A stretch of 19,492 bases of DNA from an uncultured Leucobacter sp. (GTDB lineage Bacteria > Actinomycetota > Actinomycetes > Actinomycetales > Microbacteriaceae), in the NCBI GenBank assembly GCA_937967375.1, contig CALCJF010000076.1:1-19492 (forward strand), in the 5' to 3' direction. Shown here in pieces: positions 13,007 through 19,492 of this stretch. The notes under the pieces were generated by a model. That model saw only the letters and a list, made by a program, of their open reading frames with translations, made no database searches and had not been told where the DNA came from. How positions within the stretch are numbered: position 1 is the stretch's first letter; the number at the start of each line of letters is the position of its first letter. Position numbers and translations under genes: made by a program.

Positions 13007-13767
13007 AGCCGCACCTCGAAACCGCTCTCGGCGATTGCCTGCTTGACCTGCCCGACGGTAAACGTTCCGTCGTGAAACACCGAGGCCGCGAGCACCGCGT
13101 CAGCCCCCGCTTCGATCGCCGGGGCGAAGTGCTCGAGCTTGCCTGCGCCGCCCGAGGCGATCACCGGCACCGAGGCGAGCTTGCGCACGCGGGCGGTCAG
13201 CTCGAGGTCGAAGCCCGCGAGCGTGCCGTCGGCGTCCATGCTATTCACCAGCAGCTCACCGGCGCCGCGTTCCACTGCCTCGCGGCACCACTCGAGCGCG
13301 TCGAGATCGCTCTCGCGACGGCCGCCGTGTGTTGTCACCGCGAAGCCGGAGGGCTGCCGCTCGCTGCGCTTCACGTCGAGTGAGAGCACGAGCACCTGCG
13401 AACCGAAGCGCTCGGCGATCTCGCCGATCAGCTCGGGCCTCGCGATCGCCGCGCTGTTCACGCCGACTTTGTCAGCCCCCACGCCGAGCAGCCTCGCCAC
13501 GTCTTCGTCGCTTCGCACCCCGCCACCGACTGTGAGCGGAATGAAGACCTGCTCGGCGGTGCGCCGCACCACGTCGTAGGTCGTGCTGCGGTCGTCGACC
13601 GTGGCGGTGACGTCGAGAAAGGTCAGCTCGTCAGCTCCCTGCTCGGCGTAACGCGCGGCGAGTTCGACGGGGTCGCCTGCGTCACGCAGGTTCAGAAAGT
13701 TAACGCCCTTGACGACTCGCCCGGCGGCGACGTCGAGGCACGGAATGACGCGAACGGCGACAGACAT
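13003..13767 (-). CDS. hisF: Imidazole glycerol phosphate synthase, cyclase subunit
   Basis: HisF takes ammonia from the glutaminase HisH and converts PRFAR to imidazole glycerol phosphate plus AICAR. The protein has 254 residues and is a (beta-alpha)8 barrel. The catalytic aspartates are D12 in RVIPCLDVAAGRVVKG and D131 in VLSLDVK. Phosphate-binding loops are PLTVGGGVRSDEDV and PVIASGGAGKLEHF. The ATG at 13767 has GGAGG six bases upstream, placed right behind the hisG stop. hisH and hisA, the usual neighbours, are not in the window, so the his genes are split between loci. The stop overlaps hisI by four bases. Confidence 0.98.
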   Translation of the reverse strand: MSVAVRVIPCLDVAAGRVVKGVNFLNLRDAGDPVELAARYAEQGADELTFLDVTATVDDRSTTYDVVRRTAEQVFIPLTVGGGVRSDEDVARLLGVGADKVGVNSAAIARPELIGEIAERFGSQVLVLSLDVKRSERQPSGFAVTTHGGRRESDLDALEWCREAVERGAGELLVNSMDADGTLAGFDLELTARVRKLASVPVIASGGAGKLEHFAPAIEAGADAVLAASVFHDGTFTVGQVKQAIAESGFEVRL

Positions 13768-13778
13768 GCGTGCCTCCG

Positions 13779-14621
13779 TTACAGCCGCGCGGCGTGGATC
13801 GCGGTCACCAGGATGGCTCGCGCGCCGATGTCTGCGAGCTGATCCATGACCTCGTTCGCCTCATCCGCCGGAATCATCACGCGCACGGCGACCCAACCGT
13901 TGTCGCGCAGAGGTGATACCGTGGGCGATTCGATGCCGCCAGCGATCGCGATTGCATCGCTCAGCAGCGTTTCTTCGAGATCGTACTCGACCATCACGAA
14001 CTTGCGCGCGACGAGCACACCGCGCAGGCGGCGCAGCAGCCTTGCGATGCCTTCGTGCTGTTTCGGGCCGCCGATCAGCACCGCAGTGGATTCGAGGATC
14101 ACCGGGCCGAAGATCTCGAGGCCGGCGGTCGCGAGGGTGGCCCCGGTCGAGACCACGTCTGCAACCGCATCGGCGACGCCGAGCTGCACGGCAGACTCCA
14201 CCGCACCGTCGAGCTTCACGGTGATCGCGGTGACCCCGCGCTCGCTCAAGAAGTCATCGACGAGCTTCGGGTAGCTGGTGGCAACCCTCTTGCCCTCGAG
14301 CTGCGAGAGCTCGGTGAAGCCCGCACCCACTGGAGCGGCGAAGCGAAACGTCGAATCGCCGAAGTCGAGATGCGCGATCTCGCGCGCGTCAGAACCTGAG
14401 TCGAGCAGCAGGTCACGACCGGTGATGCCGACGTCGAGCGCACCCGATCCCACGTAGGTGGCGATATCTCGCGGGCGCAGATAGAAGAACTCCACATCGT
14501 GGCGGGCGTCGCGATGCACCAGCTTGCGGCTGTCGCGGCGACCGCTGTAGCCGGCCTCGGCGAGCATCTCTGCCGCGATCTCTGAGAGTGAACCCTTGTT
14601 CGGAACTGCTACGCGCAGCAT
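13779..14621 (-). CDS. hisG: ATP phosphoribosyltransferase, long form
   Basis: HisG joins ATP and PRPP to give PR-ATP, the first and feedback-controlled step of histidine synthesis. It has 280 residues, so it is the long hexameric form with a C-terminal regulatory domain (from about 205), and no HisZ is needed. Seen: LRVAVPNKGSLSEIAAEML at the N-terminus, SGALDVGITGRDLLLDSG, the PRPP loop region near VADVVSTGATLATAGLEI, and the histidine-binding domain with GIESPTVSPL and VRVMIPADEANEVMDQL. The ATG at 14621 has an AAAGGA about eight bases upstream. hisE ends 15 bases before it and hisF starts 11 bases after its TAA, so an operon is likely. Confidence 0.98.
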   Translation of the reverse strand: MLRVAVPNKGSLSEIAAEMLAEAGYSGRRDSRKLVHRDARHDVEFFYLRPRDIATYVGSGALDVGITGRDLLLDSGSDAREIAHLDFGDSTFRFAAPVGAGFTELSQLEGKRVATSYPKLVDDFLSERGVTAITVKLDGAVESAVQLGVADAVADVVSTGATLATAGLEIFGPVILESTAVLIGGPKQHEGIARLLRRLRGVLVARKFVMVEYDLEETLLSDAIAIAGGIESPTVSPLRDNGWVAVRVMIPADEANEVMDQLADIGARAILVTAIHAARL

Positions 14622-14636
14622 GTGAAGATCCTTTGC

Positions 14637-14900
14637 TTAGAGGTATCGGTAAACGTCTTGCAGCTTCAAGCCCTTGGCGAGCATGAGCACCTGCAGATGG
14701 TAGAGCAGCTGACTGATCTCTTCAGCGCATTCTGCATCGCTCTCATGTTCGGCCGCCATCCAGACCTCGGCTGCCTCTTCGACGATCTTCTTGCCGATGC
14801 TATGCACACCGGCGTCGAGCCTCGCCACGGTGTCGCTGCCTTCGGGTCGCTCAGCTGCCTTCTGGCTCAGCTCAGCGAACAGTTCGTCGAATGTCTTCAC
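14637..14900 (-). CDS. hisE: Phosphoribosyl-ATP pyrophosphatase
   Basis: HisE removes pyrophosphate from PR-ATP, the second step of histidine synthesis. It is an all-alpha MazG-like protein of about 87 residues. The metal-binding helices show KKIVEEAAEVWMAAEHES and CAEEISQLLYHLQVLM, and the end LKLQDVYRYL is typical. Two starts are possible. GTG 14900 gives MKTFDELFAEL, the usual beginning in relatives. TTG 14909 adds three residues but lies inside the candidate -10 element TACGAT. I prefer the GTG. No Shine-Dalgarno is visible for either, so a leaderless mRNA is possible. It is the first gene of the his cluster, with a 75-base gap to rpe. Confidence 0.94.
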   Translation of the reverse strand: MKTFDELFAELSQKAAERPEGSDTVARLDAGVHSIGKKIVEEAAEVWMAAEHESDAECAEEISQLLYHLQVLMLAKGLKLQDVYRYL

Positions 14901-14908
14901 GTTGACCA

Positions 14909-14914
14909 ATCGTA
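14909..14914 (-). promoter_or_regulatory. Candidate -10 element for the hisE-G-F-I genes
   Basis: TACGAT (14914-14909) fits TAnnnT and ends eight bases before the GTG at 14900, compatible with transcription starting at or next to the start codon. It follows the hairpin at 14956-14970. No clear -35 is visible in the GC-rich sequence upstream. Confidence 0.35.
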
Positions 14915-14955
14915 TCGGGTTTGCGGGCGGCGGGTGCTGCGTCAGTGCGCATGAT

Positions 14956-14970
14956 GTGCCGCAGCGGCAC
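14956..14970 (-). terminator. Hairpin after rpe, no T run
   Basis: GTGCCG and CGGCAC form a perfect 6-bp stem with a 3-base loop, starting five bases after the rpe stop. No T run follows, so it is at best a weak terminator. It separates the MFS-rpe pair from the his genes. Confidence 0.4.
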
Positions 14971-14975
14971 GCAGC

Positions 14976-15638
14976 TCAGTGCTTATGGCTCGCTGCGGCA
15001 AGCCGCAGCTCGGCGATTCGCTGCTCGGGTACGCCACCATAGACAGCCGAGCCGGCGACAAAGGTGTCGGCCCCGGCCTCGGCGGCGATGCCGATCGTGT
15101 CGACGGTGATGCCACCGTCGACCTGCAGCCACACGTCGAGCCCGCTCTTCGCCTTCGCCTCTGAGAAACGGCGCAGCTTCGGCATCATGTCTGCCATGAA
15201 CTTCTGGCCGCCAAAACCGGGCTCGACGGTCATCACGAGCACCTGGTCGAACTCGGGCAGCAGCTCGAGGTAGGGCTCGGGGGCGGTGCCTGGCTTCAAA
15301 GCGATGCCGGCGCGCGCGCCGATCTCACGGATACGTCGCGCGAGCTTTACCGGGTCTTCGGTCGCCTCGGCATGAAACGTGACCGAGTACGCGCCCTGCT
15401 CGGCATAGCCGGGGGCCCAGCGGTCTGCGTCTGAGATCATCAGGTGCATGTCGAGCGGGATCGGCGATACTGCCTGGATGCGCTCGACAATGGGCGGTCC
15501 CATCGTGAGGTTCGGCACGAAGTGGTTGTCCATTACGTCGACGTGCACGAGGTCGGCGGTCGAGATCGCCTCGAGCTCGGCCTGCAGGTTCACAAAATCA
15601 GCGGACAGAATGCTCGGGTTGATGCGCTGCGCGGTCAC
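14976..15638 (-). CDS. rpe: Ribulose-phosphate 3-epimerase
   Basis: Rpe interconverts ribulose-5-phosphate and xylulose-5-phosphate in the pentose phosphate pathway, which feeds PRPP for his/trp and erythrose-4-phosphate for the shikimate pathway. It has 220 residues, the normal length. Family motifs are INPSILSADFVNLQ, HVDVMDNHFVPNLTMGPP, LDMHLMI, VMTVEPGFGGQKFM and VDGGI, carrying the metal-binding His and Asp residues of the barrel. The GTG at 15638 overlaps the MFS stop as GTGA, so the two are probably translated together. The clear families on either side make the assignment secure. Confidence 0.98.
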   Translation of the reverse strand: MTAQRINPSILSADFVNLQAELEAISTADLVHVDVMDNHFVPNLTMGPPIVERIQAVSPIPLDMHLMISDADRWAPGYAEQGAYSVTFHAEATEDPVKLARRIREIGARAGIALKPGTAPEPYLELLPEFDQVLVMTVEPGFGGQKFMADMMPKLRRFSEAKAKSGLDVWLQVDGGITVDTIGIAAEAGADTFVAGSAVYGGVPEQRIAELRLAAASHKH

Positions 15639-17008
15639 TCTTCAATCTTAGGCGATGCGGGAACGGCCTCGGAAACCGCGGGAACCGCTTGCTGGTAAGA
15701 ATGCACCAGCGTGCGATACGTCTTCGTCAGCATCGCCGCGAACGCGATCAGAATCATGAAGATACCCGCGCATAGGAAGATCAGCGCGATACCGCGACTC
15801 TCGCCCTCGCCGAGCAGCCACCCCCACTGCTGCTGCCCACGTTCGCCCTGCATATAGGGAACCACCCAGAACTGCGCGATCGGCGCGATCAGCAGCGAAG
15901 TGATCGGTGCGGCCGAGGCCTCGAACGTCATCGCGAGACCGAAGACGCGCCCCTGCGTTTCATATGGCACCACACGCTGGATCACCGTCTGCTCGGCGGC
16001 CTCGACCGCCGGCATCATCACCATGAAGAGCCAGATGCCGACGATGAAGAGCCAGGGCCACTCCCGCAGGGTGAATCCGGCACCGAGCACACCGAGTGCC
16101 GCGATGAGCAGCAGCATCGTGCGCAGCGGATTCTTGCCCAGCCCCCACTTCGCTACGATCGCGCCGCCAACGATGAAGCCGGTGCCCGCAATACCGAAGA
16201 CGATGCCCCACATCTCGACCGAGAACATGTTCAGGCCGTAGGGATCGAGCAACGCCATGTAGACGCCGCTCGTGAGGTTGTTGAAGGTGGTGAAAAACAC
16301 CAGGCCGAGCAGCCCGGGAACTGCGAGGATCGCCGCCCAGCCGCCCTTGAAATCCACAGCGCTTCGATTGGGATCGTGCACAATGGCTGGCTCGGGAATG
16401 CGAAGCAAGTGCAGGTGCAGAACGGGAAGCGCCGTGAGCACCAACGCGATGATGACGGTCGCGCCCATGCCGAGCATGCCGATCGAGAGCCCGCTGAACA
16501 CGCTCGTCACGATGAATGAAAGACCCTGCACCGTGCCGACGAGCCCGTTGGCATTGGCGTGTTTCGGTTCGGGCACCAGCAGAGTCACCGTTGTCGAGAG
16601 CGCGAGCCCGCGCAGCAGCTCTACCACGCAACCCGCGAGCACAATGAGAATGAACACCCAGAACCAGGGGCGGCTCAAATCGAGCAGCACTCTCGCGGGC
16701 AGGGCGAAGTAGATCACGCAGCCGACGGCAAACGCGATGAGCGAGAACCATGCCGACGCGATCATCACCTGTCGTTTGCGGTAGCGATCGACGAGCGAAC
16801 CGAACCACATCGAGCACGCGGCGAACAGGATCATATAGACCCCGCTCAGCACACCCACCGCGAGAATGCTCTGCGTCTCGAGATAGATCCAGAAGATCAC
16901 CGAGAACCAGAGAAAGTTGGTGGTGAGCCCCGCGACGGCGGTGTTGATGAGCACATGCAGAAAGGTGCGCCATCCCTGCGCTTCTTCGATGCCTGCTACC
17001 TCGCTCAC
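15635..17008 (-). CDS. MFS transporter, DHA3-like exporter
   Basis: An integral membrane protein of 457 residues with about twelve hydrophobic helices in two groups of six. MFS motif A is present as GSLVDRYRKRQVM (about 69-81), between helices 2 and 3. VIQRVVPYETQGRVFGLAMT near residue 350 resembles the Q.VP...QGRVFSL stretch of the DHA3 (MefA-like) drug exporters. The substrate is unknown. The start is GTG 17008. TAGGCT and six bases precede it without a Shine-Dalgarno, predicting a leaderless mRNA. It lies between aroB and rpe and overlaps rpe by four bases, so it may simply drive rpe expression. A link with export of an aromatic or related metabolite is only a guess from position. Confidence 0.88.
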   Translation of the reverse strand: MSEVAGIEEAQGWRTFLHVLINTAVAGLTTNFLWFSVIFWIYLETQSILAVGVLSGVYMILFAACSMWFGSLVDRYRKRQVMIASAWFSLIAFAVGCVIYFALPARVLLDLSRPWFWVFILIVLAGCVVELLRGLALSTTVTLLVPEPKHANANGLVGTVQGLSFIVTSVFSGLSIGMLGMGATVIIALVLTALPVLHLHLLRIPEPAIVHDPNRSAVDFKGGWAAILAVPGLLGLVFFTTFNNLTSGVYMALLDPYGLNMFSVEMWGIVFGIAGTGFIVGGAIVAKWGLGKNPLRTMLLLIAALGVLGAGFTLREWPWLFIVGIWLFMVMMPAVEAAEQTVIQRVVPYETQGRVFGLAMTFEASAAPITSLLIAPIAQFWVVPYMQGERGQQQWGWLLGEGESRGIALIFLCAGIFMILIAFAAMLTKTYRTLVHSYQQAVPAVSEAVPASPKIEE

Positions 17009-17014
17009 CCGTCC

Positions 17015-17020
17015 AGCCTA
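17015..17020 (-). promoter_or_regulatory. Candidate -10 element for leaderless MFS gene
   Basis: TAGGCT (17020-17015), six bases, then the GTG at 17008. A possible -35, TCGACC, lies 18 bases upstream. The element is in the 49-base gap after aroB, so MFS-rpe probably forms its own transcription unit. Confidence 0.55.
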
Positions 17021-17057
17021 ACCACTGACACAGGGCCGGGTCGAGGGCGGGCTGAGT

Positions 17058-18149
17058 CTAGTTCGCGATCTCCTGGTACGCGAACTGCAGCACCGATTCG
17101 TCTGCTCCAGCAAGCACGCGCGGCTTCGCGATGTCGTCGAGCACGATGAAACGCAGCATGCCCGCACGCGCCTTCTTATCTCGCTGCATCGTGGCCAGCA
17201 GCCCAGGCCAGCGCCCCGCAGGGTACGCGAGCGGCAGGCCGAGCAGCCCTAGAACGCGGCGATGCCGATCCACCGCGCTGTCTGAAAGGTGACCCGCCAT
17301 ACGCGCGAGCTCGGCGGCATACATCATGCCGATCGAAATCGCCACGCCGTGCCGCCACTGGTACCGCTCGGCGTGCTCGATCGCGTGGCCGAGGGTGTGC
17401 CCGTAGTTCAGAATCTCGCGCAGGCCGCCCTCTTTGAAGTCTTCGCTCACGACACGCGCCTTCACGCCGATCGCGAGCTCGATGAGACGCCGAAACTCTG
17501 GGGTCGTCGAGTCGGTTGCGCGGTCGACGTCGGCCTCGATCGTGTCGAGAATCTCTGGCTCAGCGATGAAGCCGCACTTCGCGACCTCGGCGAAGCCCGC
17601 GAGTATCTCGTTTCGCGGCAGAGTGTCGAGCAGGTCAAGGTCGCAGATGACTGCGCTCGGCGCGTAGAAGCAGCCAACCAGGTTCTTGCCCTCCGAGGTA
17701 TTGATGCCAGTCTTGCCGCCGACTGCCGCATCGACCATGCCGAGCACGGTGGTCGGAATCTGCACGAGGCGCACCCCGCGCAGCCAGGTCGCGGCGACGA
17801 AACCGGCGAGGTCGGTGACCGCACCGCCACCGAGGCCGATGACCGCATCGCTTCTCGTGAAGTCGGCCTGACCCATGATCTGCCAGCAGAACGCCGCAAC
17901 TTCAACGCGCTTCGCGGCCTCGGCGTCGGGCACCTCTGCAAGCAGCACCTGCCCGTAGTGATCCTGCAGCTCGGCCCGCAGCTCTTCGGCGACGCGCCCA
18001 ACCGTTGGGGTGTGCACGATGAGCACCTTGTGCACGCGGTCGCCGAGCGCGGCGGCCACCGTGCCGAAGAGCCCGCGCCCGACGGTGATCGCGTACTCGC
18101 TCTCGCCGGTCACGCGAATCTCGGTCGTCGCCTCGGTCTGGTTCTCCAC
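17058..18149 (-). CDS. aroB: 3-dehydroquinate synthase
   Basis: AroB converts DAHP to 3-dehydroquinate, the second shikimate-pathway step, using NAD and a metal ion. From GTG 18149 it has 363 residues, the usual length. The NAD site shows IGLGGGAVTDLAGFVAATWLRG (about 104-125). GGKTGIN, NLVGCFYAP and the metal-binding AGFAEVAKCG (E188) and NYGHTLGHAIEH follow. GGGGGAG lies about seven bases before the GTG and the aroK stop is only four bases away, supporting this start. The frame is open to 18221, but that part overlaps aroK. It is the third gene of an aroC-aroK-aroB run. Confidence 0.98.
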   Translation of the reverse strand: MENQTEATTEIRVTGESEYAITVGRGLFGTVAAALGDRVHKVLIVHTPTVGRVAEELRAELQDHYGQVLLAEVPDAEAAKRVEVAAFCWQIMGQADFTRSDAVIGLGGGAVTDLAGFVAATWLRGVRLVQIPTTVLGMVDAAVGGKTGINTSEGKNLVGCFYAPSAVICDLDLLDTLPRNEILAGFAEVAKCGFIAEPEILDTIEADVDRATDSTTPEFRRLIELAIGVKARVVSEDFKEGGLREILNYGHTLGHAIEHAERYQWRHGVAISIGMMYAAELARMAGHLSDSAVDRHRRVLGLLGLPLAYPAGRWPGLLATMQRDKKARAGMLRFIVLDDIAKPRVLAGADESVLQFAYQEIAN

Positions 18150-18153
18150 GTGC

Positions 18154-18873
18154 TTACTCCCCCGTAGCTTCTTGATTCTGTGCTTGTTGCGCGTGCTGCT
18201 GTGCTGCCGCCCTGCGCGCATCGCGCCTGCCGCGTGCGCGCGCCCACTCGATCACGCGCCGACTCAGCTGCTCCTTCGTGGCGCGATCGGTGCGGAAAGT
18301 GACGTCTGCGACCTCTTCATAGAGCGGCCTGCGCGCCTCGAGAATGCGCCCCCAGGCCTCGGGATCGTCGCGCAACAGCGGCCTGCGCGAAATGTTAGCC
18401 GTGCGCAGCACCGCAGCCTGGGTGGTCATCAACAGCACGACCGGGTGCTCCCTGAGCAGCAACCGGGTCGACTCGGTGAGCACGGCTCCACCGCCAAGCG
18501 CGAGAATGCGCAGTCCTGGCTGCGCGAGCTGCTCGGCGATAATCTCTGCCTCGATGCGGCGAAACTCAGACTCGCCCTGCCGCTCGAAGAACTCGGTGAT
18601 GACCCCGTGCCGCGATTGAAACACCGCGTCGCTGTCGACGAACTGCACGCCGAGATCCTTTGCGACCCGGCGCCCAAGGCTCGTCTTGCCCGCCGCCATC
18701 GGCCCAACGAACACAATGGCCCGCTCAGGCAGCCTGCCGCGCCCCCGTCGTCTGCGACGGCGCTTCGTCCGCTTCGACGCGCCATCAGCCCCGCCCGCCA
18801 CCGGAATCGGCTGGGTCAGGGGATGCTTGGGCGGCGCGGGCACCGGGTGCGGCGCGGAGGGTTCTTCGCTCAC
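18154..18873 (-). CDS. aroK: Shikimate kinase with N- and C-terminal extensions
   Basis: AroK phosphorylates shikimate to shikimate-3-phosphate. The kinase core (about 51-212) shows the P-loop GPMAAGKTS (57-65), shikimate-binding D82 in FVDSD, R105 in EFRRIE, GGGAV (127-131), the lid segment RRPLLRDD and RRPLYEEVAD. At 239 residues it is about 65-70 longer than the usual 165-175. The extra N-terminus (1-50) is Pro-rich, then a block of basic residues (KRTKRRRRRRGRGR). The C-terminus is rich in Ala and Gln (RRAAAQQHAQQAQNQ). The GTG at 18873 overlaps the aroC stop as GTGA, which supports this start. A shorter product from an internal start is possible. Confidence 0.95.
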   Translation of the reverse strand: MSEEPSAPHPVPAPPKHPLTQPIPVAGGADGASKRTKRRRRRRGRGRLPERAIVFVGPMAAGKTSLGRRVAKDLGVQFVDSDAVFQSRHGVITEFFERQGESEFRRIEAEIIAEQLAQPGLRILALGGGAVLTESTRLLLREHPVVLLMTTQAAVLRTANISRRPLLRDDPEAWGRILEARRPLYEEVADVTFRTDRATKEQLSRRVIEWARARGRRDARRAAAQQHAQQAQNQEATGE

Positions 18874-19492
18874 GACTCGATGGCGGTCTGCAGCGATTCG
18901 GGAATAGCGGCCAGGTAGCTCTCGAGATTGCGACGGGTCTCTGCGACGCTGTCGCCGCCGAACTTTTCGGTCACGGCATCGGCAAGCACGAGGGCAACCA
19001 TCGCCTCGGCGACAACACCGGCCGCGGGAACTGCTGACACGTCGCTGCGCTGGTGATGAGCCTTCGCTTCTTCGCCGGTCGCAACGTCGATCGTCGGCAG
19101 AGCGTTCGGCACGGTGGCGATCGGCTTCATACCGGCGCGCACTCGCAGCACCTGCCCGGTGGTCATGCCGCCCTCGATGCCGCCCGCACGGTCGGTGTCG
19201 CGCGTGATGCGCCCGTCGCGCAGGTGCAGTTCGTCGTGCGCCTCAGACCCGCGTCGACGCGTGGTCTCGAAGCCGTCGCCGACCTCGACCGCCTTGATCG
19301 CCTGAATGCCCATGAGTGCGCCGGCGAGACGCGAATCGAGCCTGCGATCCCAGTGCACGTACGAGCCGAGCCCCGGAGGCAGCCCGTAGGCGAGCACCTC
19401 GACGACGCCGCCGATCGTGTCGCCCGACTTCTTGGTGTCGTCGACCTCGGCAACCATGCGGGCGCTCGTCTCGGCGTCGAAGCAGCGGAGCG
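18870..19492 (-). CDS. aroC: Chorismate synthase (C-terminal part, runs off the window)
   Basis: AroC converts EPSP to chorismate with reduced FMN, supplying the substrate for TrpE further along. About 207 of an expected 390-400 residues are present, and the start lies beyond base 19492. Conserved stretches are CFDAETSARMVAEVDDTKKS, GDTIGGVVEVLAYGLPPGLG, GIQAIKAVEVGDGFE, GGIEGGMTTGQ, RAGMKPIATVP and HHQRSDVSAVPAAGVVAEAM. These are standard for the family, including basic residues at the FMN/EPSP site. The TGA stop overlaps the aroK start by four bases, so the two are likely translationally coupled in an aroCKB operon. Confidence 0.97.
   Translation of the reverse strand, partial: LRCFDAETSARMVAEVDDTKKSGDTIGGVVEVLAYGLPPGLGSYVHWDRRLDSRLAGALMGIQAIKAVEVGDGFETTRRRGSEAHDELHLRDGRITRDTDRAGGIEGGMTTGQVLRVRAGMKPIATVPNALPTIDVATGEEAKAHHQRSDVSAVPAAGVVAEAMVALVLADAVTEKFGGDSVAETRRNLESYLAAIPESLQTAIES

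Noticed and set aside
1..19492. Mobile elements, CRISPR arrays, phage genes or defence systems
   Set aside because: I found no transposase, integrase, regularly spaced repeats or target-site duplications, and every gene over 300 bases belongs to a known housekeeping or metabolic family except the small trp-linked membrane proteins and the MFS exporter.

Overview
The window looks like a piece of chromosome from a high-GC Gram-positive actinobacterium. Family Microbacteriaceae is the best fit (a Leucobacter-like genus is a guess). Three observations support this: the GC-rich coding bias, a pdtaR-type ANTAR regulator close to polA-rpsA, and a hisF-hisI-trpE-trp membrane protein-trpC-trpB-trpA-lgt-pyk order. 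That order matches, from memory, the Mycobacterium tuberculosis Rv1605-Rv1630 neighbourhood with some genes missing. Almost everything is on the minus strand, so transcription runs from high to low coordinates. Only one small thioesterase gene is on the plus strand.

Layout in the direction of transcription (19492 to 1). First comes aroC (3' part only), then aroK and aroB, which make chorismate. Next is a DHA3-like MFS exporter whose stop overlaps the start of rpe. After a hairpin come hisE, hisG, hisF and hisI, then trpE and the Trp-associated membrane protein. A 193-base gap with a strong hairpin and a candidate promoter follows. Beyond it lie a small HGxxPAAW membrane protein, trpC, trpB and trpA, then lgt and pyk. 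tRNA-Leu(CAA) and the ANTAR response regulator (pdtaR-like) follow. A large intergenic palindrome separates the regulator from the convergent thioesterase gene. Divergent from the thioesterase is polA, followed by rpsA (5' part only).

The genes form a biosynthetic block. aroCKB supplies chorismate, and trpE/C/B/A take chorismate to tryptophan. hisEGFI covers four histidine steps that begin from PRPP. rpe belongs to the pentose phosphate pathway that feeds PRPP and erythrose-4-phosphate, and pyk consumes phosphoenolpyruvate, the other shikimate precursor. trpG, trpD, trpF and hisA/B/C/D/H are not in the window. In actinobacteria PriA normally covers both HisA and TrpF.

I found no mobile element, CRISPR array, phage gene or obviously new multi-gene system. 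The most interesting signals are non-coding. Three genes (polA, trpE, MFS) carry the identical string TAGGCT followed by exactly six bases and then a GTG start, which predicts leaderless transcripts. There is also a 20-bp-arm intergenic palindrome, a hairpin-plus-promoter gap that splits the trp genes, and a terminator-like hairpin in front of rpsA. No stretch over 300 bases lacks a gene; the longest gap is 10290-10482.
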